Positions 33,791 through 46,090 of a stretch of 64,000 bases of DNA are shown here, one piece after another; within the stretch, counting starts at the first letter, position 1; each line of letters opens with the position of its first letter. Under the pieces are notes generated by a model. The model saw only the letters and a list, made by a program, of their open reading frames with translations, searched no databases and had not been told where the DNA came from. Where the stretch lies: contig OZ023274.1 of assembly GCA_964007475.1 (NCBI GenBank), forward strand, positions 23,332,043 through 23,396,042, written 5' to 3'. This DNA comes from Hybos culiciformis (taxonomy: Eukaryota > Arthropoda > Insecta > Diptera > Hybotidae). Both the position numbers and the translations under genes were made by a program.

Positions 33791-36466
33791 GAAAACCATA
33801 TATTATTATATGTAAATTATACTCGCAAATTAATAAATAAATAAAGTAAAATAAATAAAGTCATAGGCTCAAGCTATAACAATGTAGTTGAGAAAACAAG
33901 ACTAGATTTTGAAATGATCATCTAGAATTTGTTCAAAAGATACTATTTATTTTACATATTTATAAAGAAATATTTTAAAAACACGAAGTTTTAAAACAAT
34001 AAAAAATTAAATATTTATTATCTCTATGAAGATACATATATTTAAACATAATATGATTATAATACTAATTACTATGTATAAATTTTCCTTGCTTTCGATG
34101 AAGCAAATTTATCAATAATATCATCAAAGTTGATCATTTCAAATTTTAAGCTTTCCACACTTAAAAATTTCGTAACATTTCCCTAAAAAAACACATTTTA
34201 TTTTAATTATATTTAACTTTAATTTAAATCTTTAGCTTCGGCTTATATTCTTCAAAATTTAATAAAAAATATTAGTTATTTAACCACAACCTTCTTATAT
34301 GAAAAATGAGCCATAAAATTTTGCTCTGATAAATTTGACAAATGTTCCAAAAATTGTTCCATAGTGTTTCTATAGTTGTCTTTTCATTGATAATTGCTTT
34401 CATTTGTTTATTATGATTTTTTTTTTTTATATTTTAGTTGCGAACTACTATTAGTAACTACAATAAAGCTGTTTAGGTATAAGTGTATATATAAAAAATC
34501 ATAATAATCTTTTCATAAATTATAAACTCAAATTTTTGGAGTTTATTTGAAGCCAAAAACCTATAATTTTTAGAAAACCTGTATCTGTTTACGATATTTA
34601 AAAAAAAAATACATAATTTTTTTATTTTTATGTATGCCACACATAAAAAAATAGATATATAAATTTTTTTTTAATAATAATATTAAATAATTTACATGTT
34701 ATCTTACAACTTGTTGGATATGCGCTCAAGTTATAAAAATGTTTGTATATAAAATTGCATAATTTTTTTTTTTTTAGCATATTATATTTTTTAAATATTC
34801 CAGAAATCCTTTTATATGCAAAATATAAATAAAAATAATTTTTTTTTATAGAAATTTTTATATGAAAAACCTAAATATTGTAGTCATATTATGTCTTGTT
34901 ATCATATCACTTATTTGCATAAAATGACTTTACATAAATTGAAAATATGCCGATAACAAAAAGAAAAACAAGAGAAAACCCATTTTTTTGTTTGTTTGAT
35001 GGTGGAACCGTATTATTATTTAGCTATGGCAGGCAGCATGTTATAATGCCGTTGGATCCAAATTTTTTTTTTTAATATCATAAAATTGATCTTTTTTCTG
35101 CGGATCTTAAAGGCAAAATATTTCTTTTTTATTTTGAAGAATTTTAAATTGAATGAATTTATTTAAAATAAAAAATTCAAACAGGTATTATAGTTATATA
35201 TATAAATAAGTATAATGTCTACAATGTAGGGAATATTTGTCCGATCATAATAACAAAAAAGTTAAAAATTGTAACAATGTACAAATCTACAAAGAAAAAA
35301 TCAAAATAAATAAATAAAAATAATACTCAGGATATGGCACAACAAAAAATTAAATGTTAGGTTAAAATAATACGAAAATTTGTTGGTTTCTACTTCACAC
35401 AAGCATAACATAGCATTTGAAAACTATATGTAATCTTAAACGAAGAAAAATACCTACTTAAACCAAGAACAAAAACAATTAAAAAAAAGCAAAATAAACT
35501 TTCAAACTCGAAAATTCTGGACTGACTTAAGGGGTTCTTCTAGTTTTCGCACTAGAAGTTTACAATAATATTATGTAAAATTAATGTATAGTATAGCATT
35601 GCGAATTCAAGATATTAAATTAGAAATTGAAATTGGTTGTGTAAGATACGGTTTTTTGATATCCTAAGTACAAAATATTATGTTCTTTCAAACTTACCTT
35701 TAACTTACCTTTAAGTAATAAAAGAATATCTCTGATTCTGCCACAAAAAATTTTATGAATTTTAACAAAAAAAAGTTATATCAAATAAAGAAAACTGATT
35801 ATATTGAGCGCTCTTATGAATTCATTGACAGTATTTTTATTTAAGTTTTTTTTTTTATATGAAGATCAATTTTACTGATATCGTCAAAAATGCCATGCTG
35901 TGTTTCTTTTTCTCTTTGAAATTAAGATCCTATATATATACTTTGAAAATTTGATCTAATATAAATGTAAATTTTATTCAATTTTCCTTTGTTTTTTATT
36001 ATTATTATTATTTTTCTTACATTGTTTCTTAAGATGCTACTGTTAAATAGAGATACCATAAACTTTTACCCTGAAGAGTTTTCAATTAGTTGGTTCTTAA
36101 CATTAATGTATTTATGTATATGAAAAAAAAAAGGTTAAATGTGTATAAAATTGTTATTTAAGTCGCATAATAATAATACGAAATAATTATGCAGTCAGAT
36201 TAAAATTGATGTTTGACTGATTTTTTACGCTTGTGCAGCCTTTATTAGGTTGAAAAGAAATCTAAAAGTTAAGTACTATTCTTTGTTGTATATATTTGAT
36301 ATCCGGTTCAAGCTAAGATTTGTTTGAATAATTTTATTGGGAAAATTGAGACAGAGATGATGAGTTAATAAACTGTGCTGAGTCAGAATTATATTGTTAT
36401 TAGCACAATGATAGGGTCATTAATTCATTATGTTACGTTCTATTACAGAGCAGTGCTATGTTTTTA
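33791..36466. other. AT-rich gene-poor sequence
   Basis: Nothing here can be supported as a gene. It contains long T and A runs and scattered short A/T-rich palindromes. Confidence 0.55.
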
Positions 36467-36474
36467 CCTATAAG

Positions 36475-37453
36475 CAGTGGTGTTATCTAGCTGGTACGGT
36501 CCGGTACGGCCGTACCGGTTACTAAAAAATAGTAAGAACTCCGTACCGGTTGCTAAAGCAAGTTTCATTAATTAAAAATAACCCGAATATCACTTTAAAT
36601 AAGATTTTGGACAATACAATGAAAATGGTTGGTTATCTCTGATAAAATGAAAATAACTTCGAAATTAAAATATTTTCTCAATATGAAATTGTCGTATATT
36701 TTTTGAAAAAAATATTGAAATAGGCTCAAGTTTTTTATTTTTAAGTTTATGTTCCAAAAAAACAAATAGTTGTTGTCTAGGCATCGCATTTTTCTAATTC
36801 ACGAAGTCCCACTTGAATTCAACATTCACATTAAATGTAATTATTTGTATACTAAGATAAATTAAAATTTAAACTGAAGCGTAGTACTGATTTTTTTTGA
36901 AAAAATTGGTAAATTTTGATCTATGTGGTTTGCATTTTTGCTGATGCTGATTCGAAAATCTAATCGTATTCACGGTAAATTAATTTAAGTAAGTTCTTGT
37001 CATATTACTTTTTTAAGACATATTTCCATAAAGACATTATAATGTATTTAAATTTTATAAAATTAGATATTTCGCAATTTATACAAATATGAAGATACAA
37101 CAAAATTTTTCATTTCTGCATCAAAATGTAGTAAAACTGGAACCAGAAATGAAACTGTTGAAACTCAGCCTGGTTCTAATCGAAATAAATTGATTCAAGT
37201 TCAGTATGGAGCTACTATTAATAACATTATTGAATTTCAGCTTAGTGCTATCCCCAAGTCAACTGAAATTCTGGAACTTCAGCCTGGAACGTCAGTGAAA
37301 ACTTCCAAAATACCATAGATAGAAACTAAGTTTAAGAGGCCAATCGATTATGACCTAGATATAAAAAATAAATTTTTTTATAACATTATAAAAAATTATA
37401 AAATTATAAAAAAAATCCGTACCGGTTGATAAAACATTTAGATAACACCACTG
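36475..37453. mobile_element. Non-autonomous hAT transposon, 979 bp, with exact 8-bp TSD
   Basis: Perfect 15-bp terminal inverted repeats CAGTGGTGTTATCTA are flanked by the identical 8-bp duplication CCTATAAG (36467-36474 and 37454-37461). This is diagnostic of hAT insertion. CCGTACCGGTT occurs at least three times near the two ends (about 36509, 36541 and 37417), probably as subterminal transposase sites. No transposase is seen. About 88 sense codons are open from near 37060 to the TAG ending at 37319 without an ATG start; they include TETQPGSNRNKLIQV and show no known motif. The perfect duplication suggests a fairly recent insertion. Confidence 0.92.
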
Positions 37454-37461
37454 CCTATAAG

Positions 37462-38167
37462 ATCACAAAGCAAAAGAGATCTCTAAAATGTCGTCACAAG
37501 AATGCAACTAAATTATTTAAAAAATAAAATGCAAGTTTTGTATGTTTTCATTACAAAAAAAAATTTATTTAATATAATAAAGAATATAAAGAATAAAGAA
37601 AAAAAATTCAAATAAATAAATCAATTTTAAAATTAATAAATTAACCGCAAAATTTTATAAAACCAGTAGAAGTGTCTGGCGGAACTCCTGGACGATAGAT
37701 AGACAGACTTTTATTATTAATACCGCTACCATAACATTGTCTAATTTACCATAACAAATTTATCAAATAAAAAAAAATTAAATATCATTTTTTATATTTT
37801 TGTTTATATAATTATAATTTTTACATATATTTACATAACATAAACATCTGTGTATGTATGTACTTATTTTTACATAGAATAATCAATAAAAATAAAAATT
37901 ATAAGTAAAATAAAAATATTAAAAGAAAATTGACGTTTATGATTAATTTTATTATTGTTCATTAAAATAATAAATTAATTTGTTTCACATCATAAAAACA
38001 TGTTTTTTTTTTCTTAATATTTTTATTTTAATTTTTTTTTTAAACTTTGAATTATTTATTTATAATTTTCTTTAAAATGTCAATATAATTTGTAGCATAT
38101 TTATAATAACGAAAGTACCATTTATAATTTGGTGTAGCCCTGTCTGGTGCGTGCACTATGTATAGAG
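37462..38167. other. AT-rich spacer between two hAT elements
   Basis: No gene or recognisable repeat is seen apart from A/T homopolymers. Confidence 0.55.
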
Positions 38168-38610
38168 CAGAGTTTTTAAAATTTTTATAAGTTTGAGGGC
38201 CATAATTTGCTATCGTTGAATAAGGTTTTTTTTAACAAAATTATTAGAGGAACTACGGGTAAAAATGCAAAATTTATAATTATTTTATAATTAATAGTAT
38301 ATTTAGCTATATTCTTCGAATTTTTATTAAATATTTATTAAGATAATAAAAAAAATAAGTTAAGGATGCTATAAGAAATTGCGATAAAAATAAAATTAAT
38401 TATTTTGAATATTTTTAATGAATCTGTATCATTAAAATTTGTTTTTTAAACAAATATCTTTCTAAATTATTTGCCTCAAGTTTATAATTTTGAGGTTTAA
38501 GGAAGGCAAACGGAGATAGAGCCAAATTGTAACCTTTCCTTAAAGTGTATTGGATTAAGTTTTAATCTATCTTGACTACATGCCGTTGCATGTCTGTTTG
38601 AGGAACACTG
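38168..38610. mobile_element. Probable short hAT element, 443 bp
   Basis: The left end CAGAGTTTTTAAAA leads into TTTGAGGGCCA. The right end, read as reverse complement, is CAGTGTTCCTCAAAC. They agree at about 10 of 14 positions. The flanking octamers GTATAGAG and ATTTAGAG share six bases, compatible with an eroded hAT duplication. Both ends are in the Charlie/hobo style. No coding remnant is evident. Confidence 0.5.
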
Positions 38611-39890
38611 ATTTAGAGAATTGAAATGTAGTTTTTATATTTTTTTCTGCAAACTGTCTTGTTTTTATTTGAGTTTTATTATCCATAAAAATATAATGTT
38701 TTAATTTAATTTTTGTGTTTCTAATTAAAATAAAAATTAAAATAAATAAAAACTTAGATTTGCAAACTTAGATTTGTAGAATAAATAATTCGTAGAAAAC
38801 AAATATTAAAATATATATAAAACTTTTGATTACACAATTTTTTTGCTATTCACCGAGTTTTGGAACGTGTTTGAAACAAGTGGTTGTCTGATAGTAGAAG
38901 GTATGTTGCACAGTCCATTATTTTCTACGTAAGATTCAAGAACTTCTGATTACTAAACTTGTGTGCAGTTTTTGATTTCCATGGAGATATACAACATTAT
39001 TCTGATTTTTATGGAATTTCATCATTTTGACATAATAAAATAGTAAAATTTAACAATAATGCTCGTTTTGGTTTCTTTTTATTTTAATTAAAGCCCCCCT
39101 TCGAAGATATTGTAGAAGTGTTGAGATTGTACTTCTACCATGTAAATGTTGTAATATGATAAGTTAATGCAGATCTTCTGATATAATCCATTTATTTATT
39201 ATCAATATTTATAATTACAATTTATAATTAATTATTTACATTTAATTACTATTTACAAAAAATAAAAATTAATATAAATTTTTATTTATTCAAAAAGTGT
39301 TAATTGTTCAAGATTCAGAAATAGACTGATTTATAAAAATGATTTTACTTGCAGGTAGAAATTAAAATTTTGGTTTTCAATGAAAATTTTAGAACATCGT
39401 ATGATTTATATATTCAATTGTTTGGTTAATATAAATCATACGATCATTGTATTTTATTTAATTTATTTTCAGGGATGACAAACCTGTTAGTGAACTGAGT
39501 CACTACAATATTTGAGTTAGTTGATTGGGCAAAAGTTTATAGCTTAAATCTGTCAATCAAAAGGGGAAAGTTTTATTGGCTCTTCCAAATTGCAGTGCTT
39601 TAAAATATGGGTTTAAGCAATTTTTGTTTTCTTTATTAAATCTTATATCTTTTTACCAACATTTTAAAACATTTTTATATTCTTCAGAGTTTACATAAAA
39701 CTGTTTATAGTTTCTAAAGCTTTAAAGTTTGTGCAAATAATTTTCAGCACATATCCACTCAGGCGAATTTTATTCAAAAATTTTTATTTTTCCTAGTTTG
39801 CCATGAATTCTTTATTAAATTTTGAACAATAAATGACAAGAAGAATATCTCAGTGTCCTTTCAGATTTTTGTTTGTATGACCTCCAGGGT
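38611..39890. other. AT-rich gene-poor sequence
   Basis: There is no supported gene. The small perfect hairpin at 39396-39444 is described separately. Confidence 0.5.
39396..39444. repeat. Perfect 16-bp inverted repeat
   Basis: ATCGTATGATTTATAT at 39396-39411 is the exact reverse complement of 39429-39444, with a 17-nt loop. It could be a small foldback relic or a transcript hairpin; the stem is short for a microRNA precursor. Confidence 0.8.
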
Positions 39891-39891
39891 T

Positions 39892-40075
39892 GGGTTCGTT
39901 TAACTGTATTTCACTTCACTGTATATCACCTTACTGTATTTTCATTTCACTGTATTTCTATTTACTGCATTTCATTTCACTGTATCTCATTTCACTGTAT
40001 TTCATTTCACTGTATTTCATTTCACTGTATTTCATTTCACTGTATTTTATTTCATTGTATTTCATTTGACTGTAA
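39892..40075 (+). repeat. 15-bp minisatellite (TTTCATTTCACTGTA)n
   Basis: Units of TTTCATTTCACTGTA are repeated about a dozen times, degenerate on the left and nearly identical on the right. The last unit, CATTTGACTGTA, forms the first bases of the adjoining 43-bp inverted repeat. Confidence 0.9.
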
Positions 40076-40160
40076 ATTTTGGCTGTAAACTTTTGGAAAG
40101 GTAAGATCGCCTGGCGCTCTTACCTTTCCAAAAGTTTACAGCCAAAATTTACAGTCAAAT
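40064..40160. repeat. Perfect 43-bp inverted repeat (hairpin)
   Basis: The left arm 40064-40106 is the exact reverse complement of 40118-40160. The 11-nt loop itself contains CGCC-T-GGCG. The arm includes TTTTGGCTGTAAAC and TTTTGGAAAGGTAAGA. No mismatch is present, so the duplication is either young or maintained. It joins the minisatellite on its left and a palindrome array on its right. Confidence 0.95.
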
Positions 40161-40190
40161 TAGTTTTTTTCAATAAAAAATATTCTAAAT

Positions 40191-40435
40191 GACATAAAGT
40201 CAATTGACTTTATGTCACTTTATATCTTGATTTTATGTCACATTATAAAAGCTTTATGTCACTTTATATCTAGATTTTATGTCACATTATAAAAGCGACA
40301 TAAGGTCAATTGAATTTATGTCGCTTTTAAAATTGACATAAAGTCAATTGAATTTATATCAATTTCAATATTTTTTACAAAGCGACATAAAGTCAATTGA
40401 CTTTATTTCACTTTATATCTTGATTTTATGTCATT
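40191..40435. repeat. Palindrome array, left cluster
   Basis: The array is built on the half-site GACATAAAGTCAA joined to its own reverse complement, giving a perfect 26-bp palindrome at 40191-40216. Related copies occur at 40291-40328 (extended by AAAAGC and GCTTTT), at about 40331-40360, and at 40380-40410. Spacers TTTATATCTTGATTTTATG are also repeated. Confidence 0.9.
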
Positions 40436-40654
40436 TTCCAAATCCATCATCATTCTCTGCATCAGATGAGTCAAAATTTTCTTCGCTTGAGTTAAATAAA
40501 AAATACTTTAATCTATAACTTAATTTAATATGTAATTCTTTTGGCAAAGTTCAAATTACTTACTTGATTTAAAGTAATTAATTAAAGATTGTTTATCAAA
40601 ATTAAAAGAAATTCCATTTTTTTTATTCAAAATTTCTTCGTTGATTTTAGGCAT
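40431..40654 (-). pseudogene. Possible broken coding fragment between palindrome clusters
   Basis: On the minus strand, an ATG at 40652-40654 follows TTTTCCGTTTTAG, an acceptor-like site, and opens 30 codons beginning MPKINEEILNKKNG. These end at a GTAAGT donor (40563). After about 80 bp, a second open segment (40485 to a TGA at 40431) reads EENFDSSDAENDDGFGK, like an acidic C-terminal tail. Joining at the consensus sites is out of frame by one base, so the piece looks damaged. I recognise no family. It could be a captured host-gene or transposase fragment, or chance. Confidence 0.3.
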
Positions 40655-40713
40655 TTTCTAAAACGGAAAAGGATGTTGTTCAAACAACTTTTTTTTTAAA
40701 GTTTCGTACAACT

Positions 40714-40858
40714 GGCTTTATGACACTTTATATATTGACTTTATGTCACATTATAAAAGCGACATAAGGTCAATTGACTTTATTTCACTTCATATCTTGA
40801 TTTTATGACATTTTTAAAAAGCGACATAAATTCAATTGACATTATGTCGCTTTTAAAA
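40714..40858. repeat. Palindrome array, right cluster
   Basis: The same half-site and the same TTATATCTTGATTTTATG spacer type as the left cluster are present. The end is a long palindrome at about 40814-40856, AAAAAGCGACATAA mirrored by TTATGTCGCTTTT. The two clusters therefore bracket the 40436-40713 segment. Confidence 0.85.
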
Positions 40859-43800
40859 GTTTATTTTTACGCTTATTTAAGAAAAGTTTTAATTAAGCGT
40901 TCTACAAAAAAAAGAAATCATTGTTAAAAAAAAAACAAAAAATGATCGCTCACAGATATGAATTATAATATACCGTTAATTAAAGTTTTTATCAAAAGAA
41001 TATTATCTTCAAGCTAATTTTTTTTTATCATTTATTATGTTAATGCAATTATTATGCTTTAATTAATTAGAAATCGTCATAATATTTCTTTTTAATAAAT
41101 TTTAATTTTTGGGTGCATTTAAAAAGGTTTAGCTGTGTTTTTCTATTCTTTTTTTTCGTTTTCTGCGGACAGCAGCATCAGAAGCATATAATAATGATTA
41201 TAAAATATCAAAATAAAATATTAAAAAAAAAAAACAAAAAAAAACTAAAAATGAAAATAAAAATTATTTATTTAAAACCGTGACTCTATCATTAAAGTTC
41301 ATTTTGGTTCAATTGGAGAATAATAATATTTTTTCAATAAAAATAGGAAAGATAAAGTGCAACAAATGATTATAATTGCACATAATGAAATGGTCAAGAA
41401 GAAGTATAGGTATATAATATTTAAAAAAGATAAAAAAAAAACTTTAAAAAAATTTAATGTTTATGAAAAACAAAATACAAAAATAAAAAAGTTAACGTAC
41501 TCCAAACTATTTATTATTTTTATTTTTTCAATTGTTAAGGCTGGAATTTCAGTTAATTTTTTTTTATTTTATATATATTTAGAAAATACCATATATCCAT
41601 CCATATAGTATGGAACTAAATATGTGGGAGTGCATTATTATGCATCACCTACTTTCCTTCTTTATTATTATAATATTATTAAGTTTATAAAAAATAAAAA
41701 ATAGTCATCCGGGACAGTATAAAGAGAGTAAATTTTTGTACAAGAATTTTAATATTTGTTTTAATAAAAGTAGAATAATGAATTTTCCCTGCAGGGTTCA
41801 GGAAGTATGATTGAATTGATTAAATCCAGTGTACAATTATTCCTCTAATACGTTGTTTACAGGGTTAAAAAGAGGACCATTATGGTTATTTGTCTTATTT
41901 ACATAAGTATAATACGAAGCAAAATAAAAGTACACCGTGTTGAGGAGTCAGAATTAGAACTGTAATTATGTTATTTTAGTTTTGGATACTACAATTATAT
42001 GGGTCTACATAAATCGATTAATATTATATAATACTATATTTCTTCGCTAACATTTTTAAACTTCGGCAGGTCTTGATTTCATCCGAGAAACCTGCTTATA
42101 ATTTAAATTATTCCCAAAATTCTGATTTTTGTACATAAAACTTTATGTAGAATATTTCTTTTGAGTTGCAATCGGAAACTTTGAAACCGAATATATATTA
42201 AGGGAAACTAAGGAACTTTAAAATGAAGGTAAAAATTACTTATAATTTAATAATAGGTTTATTCTCGAACTGACTGTGAATTGAAGAGATTGTTTTCACA
42301 GAAATCTTATTATTGAATTATTAATTTCAATAGAGTTCAATAATTTAAAACAATTTTAATTAAATATGATTTCAAAGTAACTGTGGAAATATTGGATAGA
42401 TTTAAAACTACACAAATTTTTGGTATTTAAAATTTTTATTTTATATAAATATAATTGATATTGAAAATTTATATAATATTGAGCTAAATATATATAAATA
42501 CAAATATATATGAAAAGAAAAATTATAAATTTGAAATTATAGTTATGTGAAAATTTTCTGTTTTCTATAAATAATATTGATCGGTGTACCTTGACGACTT
42601 GTTTAACAATGTTATCATGTGTATGTTCTTATGTGTGTTACCTTGAAGGCTGAATTAGATTACTTCGTCTAATAGTTGATTATCTTGATATTAATATAAC
42701 ATTTTCCATTTAATTTATAAAATAAAAAATTTCTTATATGTTCATCCTTCATTAAATTTCGACGACGTTATGGAAATGTAATCAAAGTATTGAATAACCG
42801 CCAAATTGTTTTAATACTCTATTAGCATGACTATACAGAAGTGAGAATTCTACTTTTCTGTTCTCCTCCTTTGTGTGAAAACTTTAATTAAATAGAAATC
42901 TTTGATAATTTTTTTCTTACAGAACGAATTTTTTTATGAAGTAATTTAGCAAAACATCAAGTTAAGGTAGCCATATTATTTACTTACATATTTTACTTAA
43001 ATAGCTTCAAAAATTAAGATTCATCTAAGATGGGAAGAAAAACTTTGTTTTTTACTTTTTGAACCTATATAAAGGGGTTTATCAACCGACTGGTTAAATT
43101 TTTAATTTGGGTAAATTTGTTGAAGAATTTAAGACTTCAGGTTTTCTTTTAAATTTTCCTATAATGTCATTTAGTTAATTTTCATTCCAGATCTTTATTC
43201 TATAATTTTTATTTTTAAACATAAGATAGGCACTTTGTTTTCAATTTTTATATAAGTGCGCTAACAAAAAAAAAACAAGAAATAATAGCTTTTAAATAAG
43301 AATTTATTGATCTTACTTCCTTAAAATTATTCTAACAAAATAAAAAAATAAAAAATAAATAAAATTTAAAAAAGTAATAAATTTGGAAAAAAAAAAGAAG
43401 AGCAGCATCGTTTTTAATGGATAAATTATCAATTATATGATCTGATTTTATCTTTTTTCGTGATATTTGAAACTATATTGGTATTAAATTCTTGAAAAGA
43501 TCACTTGATTCAATTTTTCAAATTTTTTTTTTTGTTTTTCATTTAATTTTCTATTAGAAAATAATATTTCACATCGTAATATCAAAAATGTGTACTCTAT
43601 GTATTTTATATCATAGACATTTTTATATTTATTTATTTTATGTACAAGAAGAGGTGTACATTTACAGTATAATGTCTGTCAATAATAATATAATAATAGA
43701 ACGAAAAAAAACAGATAAAATTTCTAAACTAGAATCAAGGTGGTTCTACATAGCACAGTATATGGAAAAAATCAAATTAAAATAAAATCAAATAGTAAAA

Positions 43801-45659
43801 TTCAATTGATTTGGGCAGTCGTCAGGGTTTATTTTCCAGGATTTATTCCAGCAGATAACGCCGCAAACTCGTAGCTTTAACTTGGGCAAATTAAACGTAG
43901 TATGTATATTAATCATTTTTCTTATATTTCTGAGTGTTCTTACTAAGGAACTTTTCTAATGCATAGGAGAACTAAATAAATTTCTTGGAACAGGTATTTT
44001 TAAGTTTTATATATAAGTTGAAGGTAATATCAAAATAAAATTGATTCCATTTGTTTCTCTTCATTGCACCAAGAAATTTATTAAAAACCAGAACTTTTTC
44101 ATGATTTTAATGAATATTAATTAGAAAATTTATTTTGAAATCATAGACTCTTTATAAATAGAAGAAGGATATTATAAGGCTAAAAATTGCGAATAATCTT
44201 AAATTGGTAAATTTTATAAGTATATTTTATATATTTTATAAGTATATTAATTTATTTTTTTTTTAAATATAGAAAATAAGATATGAAATTTTCTATATAT
44301 TATACATACATATATTTAATAAATTAATAAATATTTATAAAAAGATCAAACATACCGATTGATTAAATAAATTTATTATAATTCATAATAAAAATTTATT
44401 AACTTGGTTAAAGATTTCACATTCTAAAATAATAATGTTGAATGAAAAATGAAAATTTTAATTGACTTTTTTAGTTATAAAATAACATAATTTAAAAATA
44501 TTAAAAAAAAAAAATGTTATATATTACTTCATATTTACTTAAATTTATACATATGTAGAATGGGCATAAATTTGAAGAAACATCATGTAGAAAGTTTATT
44601 TAGTTTTTCTTCGTAATTTAATTATTTTGTTATACATTTTTTACATAGTCTATCGACGATGAAAAGTTTCATCTCAAAGACAGAATGATCGATTTTGGAG
44701 ATTAGGTTGTCCACATATTAAATTTTTCTACAATGTTGCACTCTAGATACTGTCTTTTTGAAGCAAAGATTTTTACACTTCAATTTTACTTGTTTTTGGC
44801 CCTACTGAAGGTTTAATAAATTGTGTTTAATTTATTAATTTTATACAGTCCAACTTAACTAATCCGATTAACATTGTACATACTCAAAAATAATTTTTTT
44901 ATGCTTATTTTCTTAGTCTTAAAGATAAAGTTTAATTTGAAGATCTATACTGGTTATTGAATAGTCTAAATAACAAAGAAATTCACTTTCAGTAAACCAC
45001 ACAAATTGAAGTCTATTATACAATATATTTGAGAATTGAGTTGAACTGTCTGGGAAAGATAAAAATTCAATCTATTTTCGCGTATAGAATCTACTTAAAA
45101 TATATTATACATATACATTTTTTCTTTCCAATATCGAAAACTTATTCATTTATAAATATTCATTTTATATTTTCAATTTAAAAATCAACAATTACATACT
45201 TCACATAGTTTATAGTAAAATGTCTTATTCATATATTTATATACTACATTCAATTTATTCAAGTTTTAATTCGTACTTAAATTTCATTGAATACGATGAT
45301 CATATAACAAAACTTATGGATCAATTTTATATATTGATGATTTTATAAGTTAATATTTTATTAATATAAATAAAAAAAAAATTGAAACATTATATGATTT
45401 TCATGAAAAAAAAAAAGACTTCATCATATTAACTTCACTTCAATAAGAGTTTAATAAGTATATAATTTTCAAAACATCAACTATATGGTTTGAACAAATT
45501 CAAGTCACTTAGTACTGTGTTCACACTCAGAAACAATCCACTTAAATACCACCTTTACGACTGCCGGCCGTTCAAAATAAAATGTGAAAGTGGATTAGGT
45601 AGTTGAAATAAAAAGTCATTTAAGTGAAGAGTTGAAAAATTTTTTTTTACACTTTAACA
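40859..45659. other. AT-rich gene-poor sequence
   Basis: No gene is supported. Small open frames (41357-41608, 43588-43785) are Lys/Ile/Asn-rich and have no motif. Slightly GC-richer patches at about 41160-41200 and 43810-43890 have no recognised content. Confidence 0.5.
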
Positions 45660-46090
45660 AAATAATTCGTCTGCGGAAAATCCGTGAAAAACAATTCATT
45701 GAGAAATAATTAATCGAAAACAATTCATCGAAAACACAATTCGTCGAATCACAATTCGTCGAATCACAATTCGTCGAAAACAATTCATTGAAAAATAATT
45801 CGTCGAAAATAATTGTTCGAAAATACAATTCATCGAAAACACAATTTGTCGAATCACATTTCACTATAGTTGATAAAAACTTTGCGTATTCCCCGCTGTA
45901 ATTACAAATTTTTATTAAATTTTCCCGCTGTAAGAAAACTTTGGCGATTTCCCGCTATAGTTGAAAATCTCCAAGACTATTTTGTTTTCGACGAATTGTT
46001 TTCGACGAATTCTGTTTTTAATGAACTGTGTTATCGATGAATTGTTTTCGTTGAATTGTTTTACGATGAATTTTTTTAGACGAATTTTGC
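45660..46090. repeat. Orientation-switching minisatellite, CAATTCGTCGAAAACA type
   Basis: Units like ACAATTCGTCGAAAAC run in one orientation from about 45660 to 45860 and in reverse complement (GTTTTCGACGAATTGT) from about 45978 to 46090. The central spacer carries three CCCGCTRTA motifs, near 45893, 45924 and 45950, after repeated ACTTTGCGTATT / ACTTTGGCGATT leads. The arms could pair into one large imperfect hairpin. Open frames here are repetitive (DSTNC motifs) and not genes. Confidence 0.88.

Noticed and set aside
45616..45864. Minus-strand frame with DSTNC repeats
   Set aside because: It is a translation of the minisatellite units and has no independent support.
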